From an uncultured Lachnospiraceae bacterium (GTDB taxonomy: Bacteria > Bacillota > Clostridia > Lachnospirales > Lachnospiraceae): 8,416 nt of DNA. The notes beneath the pieces are model-generated. The model had not been told where the DNA came from, did not search any database, and saw nothing but the letters and a program-made list of their open reading frames with translations. The position numbers were made by a program, and so were the translations under genes. Where the stretch lies: NCBI GenBank assembly GCA_910586715.1, contig CAJUJG010000007.1, positions 1-8,416 on the forward strand, written 5' to 3'. Below, piece by piece: positions 1 to 6,100 of this stretch. The first letter of the stretch is position 1, and every line of letters begins with the position of its first letter.

Positions 1-127
1 ACTCAGCGCTCTGTGCTGTCGGGTCTGTATTGTCGGTCGTATAGTAAATCGTTGCTCCTTCCGTCGCGCTTGCCAATACAACTTGCGTTCCTGCTGCAAC
101 CTCGCCTGCTGCCGGAGTTGCTGCGGG
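1..127 (-). repeat. CHB_HEX_C-like repeat V, cut by the window edge (residues about 2603-2644+)
   Basis: Visible residues include PAATPAAGEVAAGTQVVL, ATEGATIYYTTDNTDPTAQS and the following AE, then the window ends. The spacing from repeat IV is 91 residues, as between III and IV. The run therefore continues to the left, and the true number of repeats is unknown. Confidence 0.85.
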
Positions 128-3100
128 TGCTTTCACACGGTCTTTTTCGTCCACAGCGTCTTCTTTCACTGTGTATTCAAAAGTCTTTACGGCACTCTTA
201 TTCTCGCCCTTGATTGCAATCGCTTTGATAACAACCTTCTTTGCCTCGTTTCCAAGGTCAATCGGACCTTTGTACTCCGTGCTGGTTTCTGTAGGCTCTG
301 TTTCGTCTAATGTGTAGTAAATCGTTGCGCCTTGCGTTGCAGTTGTCAAAGTTACTTTCGTACCCTTTGCCACTTCACCGTCCTTCGGATCCGGCGTTGC
401 AGTAGGAGCTACAACAAACTTGTCAGGATCTATGTCTGTTGAAACTGTGTACTCAAATGTGGCAACGCTGCTCTTAACGCCGTCTAATACGGCAATTGCT
501 TTAATAACAACCTTCTTCGCCTCGTTTCCAAGGTCAATCGGACCTTTATACTCTGTGCTGTTTTCTGTCGGGTCTGTGTTGTCTAATGTGTAGTAAATCT
601 TTGCATCCTTTGCAGCGCTCAGTTCTACCTTCATGCCTACAGGCACTTCGCCCGGCTCAATGTTTGCCTTAGGCGGCAATACGGTTGAAGGGTCTACAGC
701 AGAACCCGGAATTGTGTATGTAAATTCCGCAACATCACTTACATTTCCGCCCTTTACTGCAATTGCCTTAATTGTTGTCGTCTCATTAATGAAAATTACC
801 TGACCTTTATAAAGCAGCGTATTCTTAATTGCCGGCTCTTTTCCATCCGTTGTAAAGTAAATTTCCGCACCCTCTGTCGTGCACGAAAGCCGAACTTTTG
901 TTCCCCTCTCAACTTCTCCCGGTTTTACAGACGCTTCGGGCATTGCAATCAATTCTGAAGCATCTTTTATTGTATATTCGAATACCGCAATATTACTCTT
1001 AACATCACCCTTAATAGCAATTGCCTTAATTGTTACTGTTCCCTCTTCATTGCCAAGATCAATCGACTCTGTATACTCTGTGCTTTGTGCTGTTGGGTCA
1101 TCGCCATTTATTGTATAATAAATCTTTGCATCTGCCGTTGCACTTGTCAAAGTAATTTTTGTTCCCTTGGGAACATCGCTTCGATTGTCATTTGAAATTG
1201 GTTCTTTTACAATTTTCGATTCATCATACGTTAAATACGCAGGTGTCCAGCCGTCAAAGAAAACCGTCTTATCGCTGACAGGATTCTCTGTCTTATATTT
1301 CATTTCTCTAGTGCTGCCCGGCTTTAATGTAATTGGTGTTCCATCCGGCAATGTTGTATTGAATTCTGCATAATTCGGATTATCTTTTGCACTTGCGCCT
1401 GACATATCAAGCCAGCCGGCATCCGAAATTAAATCTGCGCTTTCCTGTATGGTGTTCACAAAAGCCACTCTTGCATTTGCTCGCCAGGGTCTGCCCAAAT
1501 CACCAAAACCGTTGTTAAGCTCCTTGCCGCGCGTTATCGTACATCCCCAAAACAGATATCCGTGCTTTGATTCAGCCTGATTTACCGCAATCAGTCCACC
1601 GCTGGTATTCGGAGTATCGCTGTAACCCGCAAAGCTAAGCTTACAGTTCTCATATACGGAATTGCTGTCACCAAAGAGGAAATCCGTATTACCCTCTATA
1701 AAGCAGTCTTTAAAATATGAATGAACGCCGCCGCTTCCTGTATAAACCGTATCCTGGCTTCCATAGAATTCACACTTATAGAACTCTGCCCTGTCCGCAT
1801 CCAAAGCGATTGCCGCTGCACGTTCTACTGCTTTTTTGCTTTGGATTTCTTTCTTGGTTGAATTTTTGTCTCTTACATATGTAGCCTTTGAATCACCCGT
1901 TCCTTCCGGATGAAGCCATACGCCATCCTCAAGCTCTTCCTCTGTAAGGTATCTGCTGAATGAGTTTTCAAAAATAATATTCTCCGCCCTGAAGTCTGAA
2001 GCCGCAATTTTTACTGCGCATCCCCATCTGTCAGCATGTGCCTTCGAGTACTTATCATGTGCTTTTTGCTCATCATAATATCCTTTTTCATCCACACTAT
2101 AGTATGCATATCCGATACCATAATACCATGTAAGCAATACATCTTTCGAAGGTTCATCATTTGTAAATGTAATATACGGAACATCCACAATAATCTGTTC
2201 TCTATATGTTCCAGGAGCGATATGAATCGTAATACGTTCTGCTTCGCTCTTAGGATTCATACGTTTTGCTGTTTTAACAGCTTCGCTTACCGTTTTAAAG
2301 TTATTCTTCTTACCTGCATATCCAACATAAAGATTTGCCACTCTCTCAAGAGGACCCTCTGTCGATGTAGCTACAAACAGTAAGTCCTTGGTTACCTCTT
2401 TCCCATCCACAACCACATGTGTCTGCATTGTATAACCAGGCACTGCTGCTTTCGCAAGATATTCACCGTTTCTTAATACAACAGAGTATACATCATCTTC
2501 TACTGTCGCAGGATATATATAATTATTATCTTCCTTGCCCGTTTCATCGAGTAACGTAAACGTAAGATCCGTAACCGTTTCACCCTTTAATCCGATAAAA
2601 CCTCCGCTAACAGCGAATCTTGGTTTCAAGCTCACTTCAATATCTGCCGTAACATCGTTCGTTCCTGTCACTTTAAGCGGTGCTTTCACTACATAATCAT
2701 CCACGCCCTCTAACTGGAACGTGTATTCCAAACCCGATTCCAAATATGCGGTAAAACTTAAATCTTCCGGTTTAATCGCAAGTTTTACATTGTCCGCACT
2801 TGAATCTTTAGGCGGTATCATAGTGATTGCAAGTCTTTCCGTATTGTACCCTGTCTCAAATCCTGTAACCTTACCAGAATATGCAAACATCGGTTTTTCT
2901 TCCACTACCAGCCTTAAATTATTAATTTCAGAAGATTCCTCCGGAATTGTTATCGTCTTACTTTCATTTTTAAATCCATAACCCGGAGCGCCGGACAATA
3001 CTGCCAAATAATTATATCCAGGCGCCAAAGCCGTTTTAAAACTTCCGTCATCTTCTAATGCAAGAACTGTTTCCTGCTTTGTAGTTTGATTTACAAGTTT

Positions 3101-6100
3101 CACAGTGTAGTTGCTGCCAATATCAAATGTTCCAAAATCAACCGTACCGCTTACATCTACACCCGGAATCCTCATTACCCTGTTATACAGTGGCTTTCCA
3201 TTGTTTTCGCACTCCGCCCAAATATTGTAGCTGCCGCTGTTTTCTGCAATAAATACAATTTTCTTAAATACTCTGCCTGATGCTCCCAATGCTTCACTGT
3301 CATTTTGACCTGCTGCCAAACCCTGACCGTCAAAATGGAACGTAATGGGACCATTTTCTGCCGCACTTAAATGCTGACCTGCATAGACTATAATCTTGTC
3401 CCCTGCCAACACATTATCAATAATAATATTTCTTGTGCCTTCTGTTCCGCTGCCATTGCAGTACCATCCGCCGTCAGCCGCATAACCGTCGCCGTAATCC
3501 TTATCTGATGTTCCTTTACCGTCACCGGCAATATACGGCGTACTCAACCCAGAATTCTTAGAATACAGTCTGTCCTCACCCATATAGTTCATGGTTAAAT
3601 CACCAAACGCATATGTGTATGAAGTCTTATTGTCTCCCAAAAATCTACCCGGCTGTTTTTTACCATTCTTATCTGTAATTTCGCCCAAAAGACCGGAAGC
3701 AATCCATTTTTGAGCCGTTATGTTGTTCGTATACTTATCCGCATTGCTCTCTTCCTTGCCGCCGAAATCCCATACATCAATTGTTCTAGGACCTGTAGGT
3801 ACAACTACATCTTTAAGAGGCTTTAACTTGATGCTTCCAAGATAACCGCCTTGTATTACCTTAACCACTACAAAACCGGCTTCACCCTTATACGTATAAG
3901 AACCGCTGCCTGTTGTCTCTGTGTTATCTATGGTATATGTCTCTTTTCCCATCCATGCCATAGTAATTTCACATTTTCCGGTAACAGGTATTTTGATTGT
4001 CGTATTCGCATTAACTTGCGCCCAGTCGTCATTTCTTGTCAGATCAAACTTGCCTTTTGGCGTTCCGGTACAATCAATTTCAAGCCCGTCTATTGTTCCA
4101 GTCTGATCCTCCGTAACTGCTTTTGACTCAACATTACGCGTACCTCGTTTGAAATTCCACTCTAATCGTTCAGTAAAATTCAGCGCGTATTGCACAGACG
4201 CACCGTCCATTCTAAGCTGTTCCGGATTATCCGCTACATAAGGGAATGCCGCTTTTACGCTGACATTATAAGTGCCGTCCCGCAGACTAATCGTGTCCGT
4301 GCCTTTAAATTCGTATACATAGCTCTCGTCTTCTGCATTCGTAAATGTAATATTGATTTTCGAAGAATCAATCACATCGTCATCAAAACTTGTAATCACA
4401 AGTTTTACTTCGTACTTTGTCCTTTCAACAAACTCAAGATTTGTGTCTGTTGCTGCCGTATCTAACTCTGCCGGCTGTTTTACCTCATAATCATCTACAC
4501 CCGTTCCTTTTCCTGTAACCTCATATACTGTATTACTCTTTAATACAGCTGTATATCTACCATCCTGGACCTCTATGTCTGCAACGACATGCGGTGTTTC
4601 AGATTCCGTTTTTTCCGTAAAGGTAAGCTTTAAATCCGCCGGAATTGTTTTTCCTGCAGGGAAACTAACCGTTCCCGTTACTTCCTTTGTATCAAGTTTT
4701 GTTGCTGTAATATCCTGGCTCTTTTCTGACACATTCGCGGCAATCTGAATTACTGCGCCTTCCGGCACGGTAACATTATAACTCGGATCGCTCAGGGAAA
4801 CCGCATAATCTTCTCCTGTCGCATACAGAATTGCCTCATATGTTTTATCAGTATTAATGTCTGCAGTAACCACAAATTTTGATGCACGGTCAGTTTTTTC
4901 AGTAAAGGTTACTTTCATGCCGCTTGCTGCATCAAGAGGCAGCGTTACTGTACCTGATACGGTTACTGCTGAAAGCGGCTCAACATCAATGCTGCCAATA
5001 TAACCTCCGTTTGTTACCTTGAGTGTTATCCACCCATTTGACTCTTTACAGATGAGGGTACTATTTCCGGATGCTTTTTGTCCGTCTATCTCATATGCTT
5101 CGCTGCCATACCATGTCGTAGTTATTTTGCTAGGACCTTTTGCAGGTATTTTAATTACAGTTCCTGTATTTATCTGCGCCCAATCTGTTCTGCCTTTTGT
5201 CCTAAACACCGAACCGCTTGCAGTTGTGTCAATCTGAAGCCCTTCAAAAAGCGTAACAGAGCCTTGTAACTCTACCAGCTTATCACTTGCCATAAGCGGA
5301 CTGTTTTTAGTGAACTTCCAGCTCGTAGGAAAAACCTTCGGCGCTTCATCACGCATTACAACGATTTTCTTAATATAAAGATTATTATGCGTCGATGTAA
5401 GAACTACATACGCCTGTTCCGATTCATCACTTGTCACATCATAATTATATGTAGCATTTTCCGCAGTTGCTGTCTCTTCTCCTATGGTATAATGTGTATA
5501 ATTTGGACCTGCAGTCACTACCTGTATCGTTCCTTTTCCGGATACAGGGATTTTTACGGTATTTGTATTAGCAATCTGTACCTGTCCTCCGCCAACATCT
5601 ATTCTAAAACTTCCGCCCTTTGTGTTTATCAGCAAGCCATTATAGAGCTGATCTTTATCCTGCCCTCCTGTTACACTTCCTGAAAGCAGCAATGTATCAT
5701 TTTTATTCGTGAAGTCCCAAGCCATACGCTCTGTAAAGTCAAGGGCAAGGTTCTTCGCCGCACCATTTATTGTAACCTTTTGAGAGAAATCAAACATATA
5801 CGGATATTGAACATCCATGCTCATAGAGTATGTACCGTTTCTCAATTCAATGCTTTCATTTTGCGCAAATTCGTATGTGTAGCCTTTTTCATCTACATTC
5901 GTAAATGTAATATCATATGGTAAACTGGTTAGTTTTTCATCGAAGCTTGTAACATTAACAGTCACAGGATACGTTGTCTTTTTTTCAAATGTTATATCAG
6001 CTGATGCCGCACTTACCTCATTTGGCTTAGGCTCAAAGTCGTTTACCCCTGTACCGGAAGCAGTTACAGTATATATTGTATCAGCTTTCAGCTTAGCAGT

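Noticed and set aside
244..547. The near-identical repeats as a possible CRISPR array or mobile element end
   Set aside because: The repeated DNA lies in frame in two protein repeats at a multiple of three bases, with related protein sequence between, so it is coding repetition. No short regular repeat-spacer pattern or terminal inverted repeat is present.
2036..2383. Plus-strand open frame of 115 codons, Cys- and Ile-rich
   Set aside because: It is antisense to the start of the CE8 catalytic domain, including the GTYREQ motif, whose minus-strand frame is certain. Composition is typical of a shadow frame.
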